Source: an uncultured Desulfofustis sp. (GTDB lineage Bacteria > Desulfobacterota > Desulfobulbia > Desulfobulbales > Desulfocapsaceae). From it: a DNA stretch of 64,000 bases. A program made the translations under genes and the position numbers. A model generated the notes under the pieces. It was given only the letters and a program-made list of their open reading frames with translations. It was not told the origin of the DNA and searched no databases. The stretch lies in NCBI GenBank assembly GCA_905479735.1, contig CAJQNS010000010.1, positions 40,588 to 104,587 of the forward strand, given 5' to 3'. Position 1 is the stretch's first letter; each line of letters opens with the position of its first letter. Of the stretch, positions 54,565 through 63,344 are shown in pieces.

Positions 54565-56205
54565 ATGACAGACAATTTAATACAGCGAACTGCTTCAGCC
54601 TATTCATATCCTCTGATCATAAAAAATATGTTCTCTGCTCCTGTGGCAAAGAACCCCGAGCAGGAAATAGTCTATCGCGGTGAACACCGTTTCAGCTACC
54701 AAGAATTCCACAAACGAGTACACCGGCTGGCGGATGGTTTAACGAAATTGGGGGTCAAGCCAGGTGATACCGTTGCCATGATGGACTGGGACAGTCACCG
54801 CTATCTCGAATGTTTCTATGCAGTACCGATGCTTGGTGCTGTGCTGCACACTGTTAATGTCAGGCTCTCCCCCGAGCAGATCGTCTTTACCATAGATCAC
54901 GCCGAAGATGACTTTATTCTGCTAAATAGCGAATTTCTTCCCCTGATTGAACAGGTTAAGGGCCGTATCGATACGGTTAAAGAGTATATTCTTATCAACG
55001 ATGAGCAAGCCCCACCCGTGAGTTCCATTGCCTTTGCTGGCGAATATGAACAGCTCCTCGCAGAGGCTAGTGAAACTTTCGAATTTAAAGATTTTGATGA
55101 AAATACCAGAGCAACCACTTTTTATACGACCGGCACGACCGGACTGCCCAAAGGCGTCTATTTCAGTCATCGACAACTGGTGCTTCACACCCTCGGCACC
55201 CTGACAGCCCTTGCCACTTCTGCTGAACAGGGCCGATTTCACCGAAATGATGTCTACATGCCCATAACGCCGATGTTTCACGTCCACGCCTGGGGTTTTC
55301 CATATATAGCGACAACGGTTGGCGTTAAACAGGTCTATCCCGGAAAATATATTCCCAACCTGCTTCTTCAATTGATTGAAAAGGAGAAGGTTACTTTTTC
55401 TCATTGTGTACCAACCATTCTGCATATGCTGATGGCCTGCCCTGAATTTAAGACAATAGATCTATCGAGTTGGAAAGTAGTGATTGGCGGAGCCGCGCTG
55501 CCCAAACAGATGTGCAAAGCGGCTCTCGATAAAGGAATCGATATTTTTTCCGGGTATGGCATGTCAGAGACCTGTCCCGTCTTGACCCTCGCTCAGGTAG
55601 ATAGCAGAGATATCGGCACCAAAAATGAAATTGATATTCGCTGCAAGACCGGGCGGCCCCTGCCCCTGGTTCAACTTCGGGTGGTTGATGAGAAGATGAA
55701 CGACGTTGAGGGCGATGGCTGCAGCGTTGGAGAAATTGTCGTTCGAAGTCCGTGGCTTACGCAGGGCTACTGGAAGGACAGCAGAAACTCGGAAAATCTT
55801 TGGAATGGTGGTTTCCTGCACACCGGTGATGTGGCAAACATTAACAACAGCAATTACGTGGCCATCACCGACCGCATTAAAGATGTGATAAAAATTGGCG
55901 GCGAATGGCTTTCATCGCTGGAGTTAGAGGATATAATCAATCTCCATCCTGCTGTTTCGGAGGTCGCCGTAATTGGCACCAGCGATGCCAAGTGGGGAGA
56001 AAAACCTCTGGCCTTGATTGTGGTAAGAGAGGATGCCACTGAACCAGAAACCAAAGAGATGGTTGGGCATGTCAAATCTTTTATCGACAAGGGTCTGATG
56101 AGTAAACTGGCACTTCTGCTCGAAGTAAAATATGTTGATCAGATCGACAAAACAAGTGTGGGCAAGATCAATAAAAAAGTGTTAAGAGAAACCTTCTTAA
56201 AATAG
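54565..56205 (+). CDS. Long/medium-chain acyl-CoA (or acyl-ACP) ligase
   Basis: 546 residues of the AMP-forming acyl synthetase family. TTFYTTGTTGLPKGVYFSH is the ATP-binding P-loop, IFSGYGMSETCPVL the adenylation motif, GGFLHTGDVA and DRIKDVIKIGGEW the hinge region, and KTSVGKINKKVL holds the catalytic Lys. It activates a fatty acid as acyl-AMP and then transfers it to CoA or perhaps to a carrier protein. It heads a lipid cluster that includes its own acyl carrier protein gene, so loading of that protein is a possibility. It is flanked on both sides by MITE-like repeats. Confidence 0.9.
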   Translation: MTDNLIQRTASAYSYPLIIKNMFSAPVAKNPEQEIVYRGEHRFSYQEFHKRVHRLADGLTKLGVKPGDTVAMMDWDSHRYLECFYAVPMLGAVLHTVNVRLSPEQIVFTIDHAEDDFILLNSEFLPLIEQVKGRIDTVKEYILINDEQAPPVSSIAFAGEYEQLLAEASETFEFKDFDENTRATTFYTTGTTGLPKGVYFSHRQLVLHTLGTLTALATSAEQGRFHRNDVYMPITPMFHVHAWGFPYIATTVGVKQVYPGKYIPNLLLQLIEKEKVTFSHCVPTILHMLMACPEFKTIDLSSWKVVIGGAALPKQMCKAALDKGIDIFSGYGMSETCPVLTLAQVDSRDIGTKNEIDIRCKTGRPLPLVQLRVVDEKMNDVEGDGCSVGEIVVRSPWLTQGYWKDSRNSENLWNGGFLHTGDVANINNSNYVAITDRIKDVIKIGGEWLSSLELEDIINLHPAVSEVAVIGTSDAKWGEKPLALIVVREDATEPETKEMVGHVKSFIDKGLMSKLALLLEVKYVDQIDKTSVGKINKKVLRETFLK

Positions 56206-56250
56206 TATGCAGTAAAACGACAAGTACAGTGCTGCAAGAGCTTACAGTAA

Positions 56251-56392
56251 AGGCTACCTTGAAAAATCGCTTTTCGCCCAAACTCCGTGTTGCGCATGAA
56301 AATTTTATCCTCGACATATCAACTCGGCCTGCGGCAAAATTTTCATTCGCGCCTTGATTATGAACGAAAATTTCAATTTTTATAGGTAGCCT
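56251..56392. mobile_element. MITE-like element, copy B (inverted relative to copy A)
   Basis: 142 bases with near-perfect 19-base inverted repeats: AGGCTACCTTGAAAAATCG at the left and the reverse complement of AGGCTACCTATAAAAATTG at the right (three differences). TAAA flanks both sides. The reverse complement of the inner part lines up along its length with copy A (shared AATTTTC, AAGGCG/GAGGCG, GCAGGC, GGATAAAAT), while the terminal repeats differ. It ends 21 bases before the ketosynthase ATG, inside the cluster. Confidence 0.65.
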
Positions 56393-56413
56393 AAAATTAT
56401 ACATTACATCGAT

Positions 56414-57655
56414 ATGCTTCCAGATAATCAACGAATTGTTATCACCGGCGTAGGCCTGGTCTCGCCCAACGCTACAAATCTATCAGAATACCGGGAAAAG
56501 CTCCTGAAAGGAGAGAGCAATATTCAAAGGATCGATCTTCGATATTTTGGTCAAGCCCCGGCAGGGATTTGTAATTTCAACGAAACCAAGTACCGAAAAA
56601 AGAAAGAGAACAAAAAGGGAACCCGAGCCGGCTGCATTGGTGTTTACTGCGCCCATGAGGCCTTGAAGGATTCCGGCCTTGCCGATGACTATTACCAGAA
56701 ACACAGGACCGGAGTTTACATTGGCCTTACCGAGCATGGCACTGTCGAGACCGAAAATGAGATCTATAATATAAAGGGTTACGATTACGACGTCTCCTAC
56801 TGGACCCACCACCACAATCCGCGTACGGTGCTCAACAACCCTGCCGGCGAAATCACTATGAGTCTTGGCATAACCGGCCCCCACTATTCGATCGGGGCGG
56901 CCTGTGCTGCCGGCAACGCATCTCTTATACAGGGAGTACAGATGCTGCGGCTCGGTGAAGTTGATATGGCGATTGCCGGAGGTATTTCAGAATCCACCGG
57001 CTCTTTCGGCATATTCGCCAGCTTTAAAGCTCAGGGCGCGCTCGGTGAAGCTGACGACCCGACCCAGGCCTGCCGACCATTCGATGTAAACCGTAACGGC
57101 ATTGTCGTTTCCGAGGGGGGCTGCCTGTATGTTCTTGAAACCCTGGAAAATGCTTTGGCGAGAGGGGCACATATCTATTGTGAGATTGTCGGATACGGTA
57201 TGAACTCTGATGCCAAAGACCTGGTCCTTCCTTTTGGCGAACGCCAGGCGGAATGCATGCAGCTTGCGCTAAATCGAGCCGGATTGAAAGCGGACGACAT
57301 AGACATCATTTCAACTCATGCGACTGGCACCAAACAAGGCGACACCGAAGAGTGCAAGGCAATCCGCTCACTCTTCGGCTCCTCATCAAAGACCTACATC
57401 AACAACACCAAAAGCATTATCGGTCACGCCATGGGTGCCGCCGGCGTGCTTGAACTGGCCGGCAATCTCGGGTCTTTTGAAGATGGTCTCATCCACCCCA
57501 CCATCAATGTCGAGGAACTTGATCCGGATTGTCATCTTGACAACCTGGTGCTGGATAATCCTCTGAAAGGCGAAAACATTACTACGATTTTAAATAATTC
57601 ATTCGGCATGGTAGGCATAAACTCAACGGTAATCGTGCAGAGGCTTCCAGACTGA
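56414..57655 (+). CDS. Beta-ketoacyl-ACP synthase (FabF-like)
   Basis: 413 residues. The thiolase-fold catalytic triad is intact: Cys in GAACAAGNASL, His in STHATGTKQGD and His in IIGHAMGAAG. It condenses malonyl-ACP with an acyl starter. The motif AACAAG differs from the housekeeping FabF form (usually TACATG), and the ~35-residue basic N-terminal insert KYRKKKENKKGTRAG is unusual, so this is probably a specialised enzyme and not the main FabF. It shares the cluster with an acyl carrier protein, ketoreductase, dehydratase and two CrtI-like oxidoreductases. Confidence 0.9.
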   Translation: MLPDNQRIVITGVGLVSPNATNLSEYREKLLKGESNIQRIDLRYFGQAPAGICNFNETKYRKKKENKKGTRAGCIGVYCAHEALKDSGLADDYYQKHRTGVYIGLTEHGTVETENEIYNIKGYDYDVSYWTHHHNPRTVLNNPAGEITMSLGITGPHYSIGAACAAGNASLIQGVQMLRLGEVDMAIAGGISESTGSFGIFASFKAQGALGEADDPTQACRPFDVNRNGIVVSEGGCLYVLETLENALARGAHIYCEIVGYGMNSDAKDLVLPFGERQAECMQLALNRAGLKADDIDIISTHATGTKQGDTEECKAIRSLFGSSSKTYINNTKSIIGHAMGAAGVLELAGNLGSFEDGLIHPTINVEELDPDCHLDNLVLDNPLKGENITTILNNSFGMVGINSTVIVQRLPD

Positions 57656-57704
57656 TTGACCAGACAGGAAGAAAAAAGAAGTTAAATTAATCACTCAAGT
57701 GTGG

Positions 57705-57752
57705 TATAAAGCTTGATTTGCGAAAACACATTTATGCTCCCGCGTTAACGCG
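57705..57752 (+). promoter_or_regulatory. Possible promoter and palindromic operator upstream of the ACP gene
   Basis: TGG-TATAAA at 57702-57710 resembles an extended minus-10; the minus-35 is weak. The perfect 12-base palindrome CGCGTTAACGCG lies at 57741-57752, about 25 bases after the predicted start, where a repressor could bind. Confidence 0.35.
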
Positions 57753-57796
57753 CCTTTAACACAAACCCAGAGTACCCGTATTATTCGGAGACTTTT

Positions 57797-58048
57797 ATGA
57801 CTCGTAACGATATAAAAGATCTGATTTTAGAGATAATTGAAGATATCGATGACGAAGCGGAATTCGACAATCTCGATCCAGACCAGCCGCTGCGTGACCA
57901 ACTGGATCTGGATTCGATGGATTTTCTCGATATCGTCATGGAACTGAGAAAACGCCACAAGCTGCAGATCCCAGAAGAGGATTATCCACAGCTGGCAACG
58001 CTTAACAGTTGTACAAACTACCTAGAACCCCTGCTTAAAGAAGCCTGA
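57797..58048 (+). CDS. Acyl carrier protein
   Basis: 83 residues, acidic, four-helix ACP fold. DLDSMDFLDIVMEL carries the Ser that takes the phosphopantetheine arm. It is separate from the main fatty-acid genes and belongs to this cluster, where it would hold the growing chain. The next gene starts three bases after its stop. The flanking residues differ from the usual DSLD motif of housekeeping AcpP. Confidence 0.93.
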   Translation: MTRNDIKDLILEIIEDIDDEAEFDNLDPDQPLRDQLDLDSMDFLDIVMELRKRHKLQIPEEDYPQLATLNSCTNYLEPLLKEA

Positions 58049-58051
58049 TCC

Positions 58052-59437
58052 GTGCAAGCCAGTTTTGTCGTAATCGGCGGCGGCCTTTCTGGGCTGGCTG
58101 CTGCTATTCGGTTAGCCAGATACAATGAAAATGTTCTGGTTCTCGAGCGGCATTCCAGGGTAGGCGGACTCAATTCCTATTACTATCGCAATAATCGGTT
58201 ATTCGAAACCGGCCTGCATGCGATCACTAATTATGCCGATAAAGCTGCCAAACACGCCCCTCTCAATAAACTGCTGAGGCAACTAAAAATAAGCCGGGAC
58301 GAGATTGGTTTTCATCAGCAGATCAGCAGCGAAATCAAGTTCCCTGAGACATCCCTGCTGTTCTCCAACGAGTTCGGCGAACTGCAACAGCAGATCAAAG
58401 ATAAGTTCCCTGCTGAATCGGACAACTTTCAGCGACTGGTTCGCTATATTGATGAGGCCGATCCCTTCAGAGAGCAGGAGTACCGATCCACCCGCACTGT
58501 CCTTTCATCCTTCCTGGATGACAGGCTTCTGGTGAATATGCTGCTCTGCCCAATCCTCTACTACGGCTCGAGCTGGGAAAACGACATCGACTTTAAACAA
58601 TTTATCATCATGTTCCGTTCGCTCTACCAGGAAGGACTTTTCAGACCGGCTGGAACCATTAAAAATCTGCTTGATCTTCTGGTTGGCAAGCTCAATCATT
58701 ACGGCGGCACCCTGAAACTGGGTACCGGGGTTAGAAATATCATCTCCCAGGGTGAAAAAATTATTGGTGTCACCCTTGAAAGTGGAGAGAAAATCCTTTG
58801 CAAACATCTGGTCAGTACTATCGGTCTTGATGAAACCCGGCTGCTTTTGGGACGCAAAAAAGACAACCCTGATGATCGCCGTCTCTCCTTTGTTGAATCG
58901 ATCTTTCAGGTAGACCGACAGGCTCTGAATACTTTGCCCGGTGACCGTACCTGTATCTTTTACAGCAAAAAAGAAGATTTCAGATTTGAACAGCCCGAAA
59001 TACCTGTCTGCTATGACAGCGGAGTCATCAGCCTTCCTTTCAACTTTCAGGATCTGCAGTCCGGCAAAGATTCCATAGAAGTCAGAACCACTCATCTGGC
59101 CAATTACCAGCAGTGGTTCAAGGCAGCCGAAGATTCGACCAAGTATGATGAGATGAAAAGCACTCACGGTTTGAGAGCCTGTACTGAGGTCGAACCGATT
59201 ATAGGTGGCTTTTCAGATCATATTGTGTTCTCCGATTTTTTCACCCCTCTCACCGTTGAACGATTTACCGGAAAGCATGGGGGCGCGATCTACGGCAGTC
59301 CGAGAAAAGTCAGTGACGGAAGCATTGGCTACGATAACCTGGTGCTGGCCGGCACCGATCAGGGATTTCTGGGAATCATCGGGTCCATGCTGAGCGGTGT
59401 TTCCATGGTCAACAAGCACATTCTCTCCAAACTGTAG
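58052..59437 (+). CDS. CrtI-like FAD oxidoreductase, first copy
   Basis: 461 residues from a GTG start three bases after the ACP gene. The FAD-binding VVIGGGLSGLAAAIRLARY and the RVGGLNSYYYRN segment are typical of phytoene desaturase/isomerase-like proteins (CrtI, amine-oxidase superfamily). The C-terminal VLAGTDQGFLGIIGSMLSG closes the FAD site. No carotenoid genes are nearby; inside an ACP/ketosynthase cluster it more probably desaturates or rearranges a carrier-bound acyl chain. The second copy follows directly and is only distantly similar. Confidence 0.85.
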   Translation: MQASFVVIGGGLSGLAAAIRLARYNENVLVLERHSRVGGLNSYYYRNNRLFETGLHAITNYADKAAKHAPLNKLLRQLKISRDEIGFHQQISSEIKFPETSLLFSNEFGELQQQIKDKFPAESDNFQRLVRYIDEADPFREQEYRSTRTVLSSFLDDRLLVNMLLCPILYYGSSWENDIDFKQFIIMFRSLYQEGLFRPAGTIKNLLDLLVGKLNHYGGTLKLGTGVRNIISQGEKIIGVTLESGEKILCKHLVSTIGLDETRLLLGRKKDNPDDRRLSFVESIFQVDRQALNTLPGDRTCIFYSKKEDFRFEQPEIPVCYDSGVISLPFNFQDLQSGKDSIEVRTTHLANYQQWFKAAEDSTKYDEMKSTHGLRACTEVEPIIGGFSDHIVFSDFFTPLTVERFTGKHGGAIYGSPRKVSDGSIGYDNLVLAGTDQGFLGIIGSMLSGVSMVNKHILSKL

Positions 59438-59461
59438 ATTCAACCTATTCCCCGCAATAAA

Positions 59462-60868
59462 ATGGCTGTCCCATTGAAACAGACCCTTGACGAATACGAT
59501 GTGGTCGTAATCGGCTCCGGTTTGGGAGGGCTTACCACGGCCAACAGACTGGCAAAGAGCGGACACTCGGTTCTGCTTTTGGAACATCACCACCGACTCG
59601 GCGGTCTGGCAACCTGGTTCAAACGTAAGACCCATATCTTTGACGTGTCGCTCCACGGATTTCCCCATGGCATGGTGAAAACCTGCAAAAAGTACTGGAA
59701 CCGTGAAATCATGACCGCCATCGTCCAACTCAAGGACATCGTTTTCGACAACCCTCAGTTTTCCTTGCGCACCACCTTTGACAAGGAGGATTTCGTATCG
59801 ATCCTCAACAAGAAATTTGAAGTCGATCTAGGCCAGATCGAGCTATTTTTTGCCCGGATCGACAAAATGAATTTTTATGACGATCAGGCGCTGACTACCA
59901 GGGAACTTTTCGAGGAGTATTTTCCCGGCCGCTCCGATGTGCATCGGTTGCTTATGGAGCCAATTACTTATGCCAACGGCTCTACCCTCGACGATCCTGC
60001 CATCACCTATGGTATTGTCTTCTCCAATTTCATGAATCGCGGCGTATTCACCTTCCAGGGTGGAACCGACCATCTGATCAACCTGATGGCAGATGAACTT
60101 GAAAAGAACGGCGTCACCATCTGCACCAGAGCCAGGGTTGAGCAGATCGTTACCAAGAACAGAAAGACTCTCGGAGTCGAAGTCAACGGTATCTTTATAA
60201 AGGCCGGAGCAGTTGTCTCCAACAGCGGTATCACCAACACCATCTACCAACTGACGGATGCCCGCCAATTCTCTGATGAGTTTCTGGAAAAGGCTTCTAA
60301 GATCCGGGTCAATAATTCAAGCAGTCAGGTCTATATTGGGATAAAAGAGGGAGCACAGATCGAACCCATCGGTGACCTGCTCTTCACTTCCCTGTCGCCT
60401 GAATTCGATTCCACCGAGCTGCTCGACATCGACACCAGGTCCAAAACATTTTCAGTCTATTACCCAAAGACCAGGCCCGGTAACGACCGCTACACAATCG
60501 TTGCCTCGATGAACAGCAACTATGATGACTGGGCAGCTCTGAATGCGGCTGAATACGCAACTGCCAAGCAGAAGATGATAGACAGCACCATTGTCGACCT
60601 GCAGCGTTACCTGCCTGACGTGAAGACCAAAATTGACTGGCTGGAGGCTGCCACTCCAATGACCTTCAGCCGCTATACCCTGCATACCAAGGGTACCTCA
60701 TTTGGTACCAAATTCGAGGGTCTGGACGTATCCAGAAACATATTCAAAGAGGTTGGCGGATTGTTTCATGTCGGCTCGGTTGGTATTATAATGTCCGGGT
60801 GGCTTGGAGCCATTAACTATGGCGTCATTGTGGCCAACGATGTCGACAGCTATTTACGATCACTCTAA
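59462..60868 (+). CDS. CrtI-like FAD oxidoreductase, second copy
   Basis: 468 residues. VVVIGSGLGGLTTANRLAKSG is the FAD-binding motif and HHRLGGLATWFKRK the following loop; VGSVGIIMSGWLGAINYG is the C-terminal FAD segment. Same family as the preceding gene and divergent from it. Tandem CrtI-type enzymes with fatty-acid genes occur in loci proposed for ladderane lipids of anammox bacteria; whether that parallel holds here is inference. It is 16 bases upstream of the ketoreductase gene. Confidence 0.85.
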   Translation: MAVPLKQTLDEYDVVVIGSGLGGLTTANRLAKSGHSVLLLEHHHRLGGLATWFKRKTHIFDVSLHGFPHGMVKTCKKYWNREIMTAIVQLKDIVFDNPQFSLRTTFDKEDFVSILNKKFEVDLGQIELFFARIDKMNFYDDQALTTRELFEEYFPGRSDVHRLLMEPITYANGSTLDDPAITYGIVFSNFMNRGVFTFQGGTDHLINLMADELEKNGVTICTRARVEQIVTKNRKTLGVEVNGIFIKAGAVVSNSGITNTIYQLTDARQFSDEFLEKASKIRVNNSSSQVYIGIKEGAQIEPIGDLLFTSLSPEFDSTELLDIDTRSKTFSVYYPKTRPGNDRYTIVASMNSNYDDWAALNAAEYATAKQKMIDSTIVDLQRYLPDVKTKIDWLEAATPMTFSRYTLHTKGTSFGTKFEGLDVSRNIFKEVGGLFHVGSVGIIMSGWLGAINYGVIVANDVDSYLRSL

Positions 60869-60883
60869 TCTTTTTCTTTATCA

Positions 60884-61618
60884 ATGGCTGAATTCACAGG
60901 TAGAACCGCAATTGTTACCGGGGCAACCCGAGGTATCGGCAGAGCTATTTCCGAATCATTGTTGAGGTATGACTGCTCAGTGGTTGGGATCTATGGCAGC
61001 AATCATGAAGAGGCAAAGAGATTTCAAGACAACTGGCCCACCGGCCAGTTGCGGCTGTTCTGCTGCAACGTGGCCGATCACGATCAGGTACAGCGGTTCT
61101 ACCAGGATCTCGAAGCTGACTTCGAAGTGCTGGATATTCTCATCAATAACGCCGGTATCCGGAGAGATGCAATCGTCGCCTTAATGAGCAGTGAGCAGTG
61201 GCAACAGGTTCTTGACATCAACCTCACCGGTACCTTTAATATGAGCAAATATGCAGTGCCGCTCATGCTGAGACAGAAATACGGCCGTATCGTCAATATC
61301 ACCTCCCCTTCTTCTTACATGGGCATTCAGGGGCAGGCCAATTACGCAGCTTCAAAGGCTGGCCAGATTGGATTCACCCGGACCTTGGCTAAAGAGGTTG
61401 CCCGCAAAAAGATCACCGCCAATTGCGTTTCCCCAGGGTTCATCAAAACTGAGCTTCTCGATGATCTTACTGCCGAGCAACTGACTTCCTACAAAAAGAT
61501 GGTGCCGATGCGCAGATTTGGGAAAGTCGATGAGGTGGTAGAAGCGGTGCTGTTTCTGGCTTCTGAAAAAGCCTCCTACATCACCGGATCGGTTCTGGAA
61601 GTCAATGGAGGTCTCTAA
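60884..61618 (+). CDS. 3-oxoacyl-ACP reductase (FabG-like SDR)
   Basis: 244 residues, a classical short-chain dehydrogenase. TAIVTGATRGIGRAIS is the cofactor-binding motif, NNAG is at ~90, and the catalytic Ser-Tyr-Lys are in ITSPSSYMG and YAASKAGQIG. It would reduce the 3-keto group made by the ketosynthase. It overlaps, or nearly so, the dehydratase gene that follows. Confidence 0.92.
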   Translation: MAEFTGRTAIVTGATRGIGRAISESLLRYDCSVVGIYGSNHEEAKRFQDNWPTGQLRLFCCNVADHDQVQRFYQDLEADFEVLDILINNAGIRRDAIVALMSSEQWQQVLDINLTGTFNMSKYAVPLMLRQKYGRIVNITSPSSYMGIQGQANYAASKAGQIGFTRTLAKEVARKKITANCVSPGFIKTELLDDLTAEQLTSYKKMVPMRRFGKVDEVVEAVLFLASEKASYITGSVLEVNGGL

Positions 61619-61619
61619 G

Positions 61620-62048
61620 GTGAGCGATGCTCGAATATTATCGCTGATTCCTCACAGGCCGCCGTTTCTCTGGGTTGACAAGATCATCAGTTTATCGGCA
61701 ACGGTCATTGAAACTGAAAAAACGATCGCCGAGGATCTCGATGTATTCAACGGCCATTACCCCGGTAATCCATTGATGCCCGGAGTGCTGCTCTGTGAAG
61801 CGATATTCCAGAGCGGTGCCTTGCTCCTGGCCGAATCATTTTCAGGCACGGACAACGATAAGATTCCGGTACTTACCCGAATCACCGATACCAGATTCAA
61901 ACGTCGTGTCATGCCCGGAGAAACGATTTCAATTGAAGTCAAACTAGTTGATACTATATCCTCCGTTTCCATCCTCAAAGGCAAAGCCAGGGTCGGCAGT
62001 GAACTGGCAGTAAAAACTGAGTTCTGCTGTGCTCTCATAGATCCTTGA
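61620..62048 (+). CDS. 3-hydroxyacyl-ACP dehydratase (FabZ-like)
   Basis: About 142 residues. I chose the GTG at 61620 because GGAGGT lies seven bases upstream, within the end of the ketoreductase gene; an ATG at 61605 overlapping that gene is the alternative. The hot-dog fold motifs are present: the catalytic His in FNGHYPGNPLMPGV and the Glu in LLCEAIFQSG. It removes water from the 3-hydroxyacyl chain. It completes the reductive set of the cluster; no enoyl reductase is present, which would leave double bonds in the product. Confidence 0.9.
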   Translation: MSDARILSLIPHRPPFLWVDKIISLSATVIETEKTIAEDLDVFNGHYPGNPLMPGVLLCEAIFQSGALLLAESFSGTDNDKIPVLTRITDTRFKRRVMPGETISIEVKLVDTISSVSILKGKARVGSELAVKTEFCCALIDP

Positions 62049-62111
62049 GCCAATCTTTCCGTGATCAAATAAGTACTTACGATGACGCCTATTTTACCAA
62101 AAACTGAGCGG

Positions 62112-62139
62112 TTGACCTTTCGTCTAAAAAAGGTAATAT
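62112..62139 (+). promoter_or_regulatory. Candidate promoter for the tol genes
   Basis: TTGACC at 62112-62117, 16-base spacer, TAATAT at 62134-62139. It lies in the 173-base gap between the dehydratase gene and tolQ; no gene is seen there. Confidence 0.4.
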
Positions 62140-62221
62140 AGGCTTGCTTTAATGTTGTAGGCACCCACACTTATCAATCGGTAATAATCGATCCCAGATC
62201 TGCCCCTAAGGAAGTCATATC

Positions 62222-62920
62222 GTGCAACTCTCCATTACGCAAATGATCCTGCATGCCGGGCCTGTCGGCCAGATGGTCATGCTGCTGCTGCTTTTCTTTT
62301 CCGTTGTTTCCTGGTCGATCATATTCATGAAGTTCAAACTGTTTCGCAAAGTTCGTCTCGACTCGGAAGATTTTCTTGAAACTTTCTGGACTTCGGGCAA
62401 CCTCAATGAGGCCAGTGAGGCTGCAGAAGAATTTGTCTATAGCCCAGAGGCAGCTGTGTTCAACGCCGGCTTTTCCGAACTCAAGAAAATTAATAAAATC
62501 AGAGCAAGAGGCGAGGACTCCAGTCCAGAGACCTTGGAAATGCAGCTCGCCACCATGGACAATCTCAAGCGCGCCCTGCGTAAGGCGGAGGATGAGGAGA
62601 TCAACAAATTTGGCAACCTGCTGCCGTTTCTGGCCACCACCGGCAGCGCCACTCCGTTCATCGGGCTTTTTGGAACGGTGTGGGGAATCATGGTTTCATT
62701 TCATGATATAGGTCAACGTGGTTCGGCATCTCTGGCGGTGGTTGCGCCTGGTATCTCCGAAGCGCTGGTGGCAACTGCAGCTGGGCTGGCGGCAGCCATT
62801 CCGGCGGTAATTTTTTACAACTATTTTTCCAATAAGCTGACCGGAATCCAATATAACACCCAAAGCTTCTCCACGGATTTCCTGAACCTTGTTGAACGGG
62901 ATCTGCTCAGCAGGGTCTAA
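62222..62920 (+). CDS. tolQ: TolQ/ExbB-type proton channel protein
   Basis: 232 residues, GTG start with AAGGAAG eight bases upstream. Three membrane helices; the second and third carry the family segments FLATTGSATPFIGLFGTVWG and ISEALVATAAGLAAAIPAV. Together with TolR it uses the proton gradient to energise TolA or TonB. The gene order (tolQ-tolR-tolA) and spacing point to the Tol system, though an ExbB/TonB role cannot be excluded. Confidence 0.92.
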   Translation: MQLSITQMILHAGPVGQMVMLLLLFFSVVSWSIIFMKFKLFRKVRLDSEDFLETFWTSGNLNEASEAAEEFVYSPEAAVFNAGFSELKKINKIRARGEDSSPETLEMQLATMDNLKRALRKAEDEEINKFGNLLPFLATTGSATPFIGLFGTVWGIMVSFHDIGQRGSASLAVVAPGISEALVATAAGLAAAIPAVIFYNYFSNKLTGIQYNTQSFSTDFLNLVERDLLSRV

Positions 62921-62926
62921 CCGGTT

Positions 62927-63343
62927 ATGGGACCACTAAACGGCAACGGCAGAAAACAGCTAGTATCTGATATCAACGTGACACCGCTCGTTGATGTTAT
63001 GTTGGTACTGCTTATTATTTTCATGGTGACTGCGCCGATGATGACCCAGGGTCTTGATGTAGACCTGCCGGAGACGACCACTAAATCTCTGAGGCAGGAA
63101 GAGAATCCAATCGTCGTCACCATAGACAGGGATGGTAAAATCAGCCTTGACAAGCATGAGGTTACCCGGAAAATTCTTTACCAGGAGTTGTCAGGTCTCG
63201 ACCAGGGGCGGAAAGAAAATCCTATTTACCTCAAAGCCGACAAGGCGGTTGCCTACGGGGTCGTTGTAAAGATTATGGCCGATATAAAGAAGGCCGGATT
63301 CGATAAGCTGGGAATGATCACCCAGCCGGAAGAAGAAGAGTAA
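62927..63343 (+). CDS. tolR: TolR/ExbD-type protein
   Basis: 138 residues. One N-terminal membrane helix with the conserved Asp in VTPLVDVMLVLLIIFMV, then a periplasmic domain. It forms the proton path with the TolQ/ExbB subunit. It starts six bases after tolQ and is followed by the TolA-like gene two bases after its stop. Confidence 0.93.
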   Translation: MGPLNGNGRKQLVSDINVTPLVDVMLVLLIIFMVTAPMMTQGLDVDLPETTTKSLRQEENPIVVTIDRDGKISLDKHEVTRKILYQELSGLDQGRKENPIYLKADKAVAYGVVVKIMADIKKAGFDKLGMITQPEEEE

Positions 63344-63344
63344 G

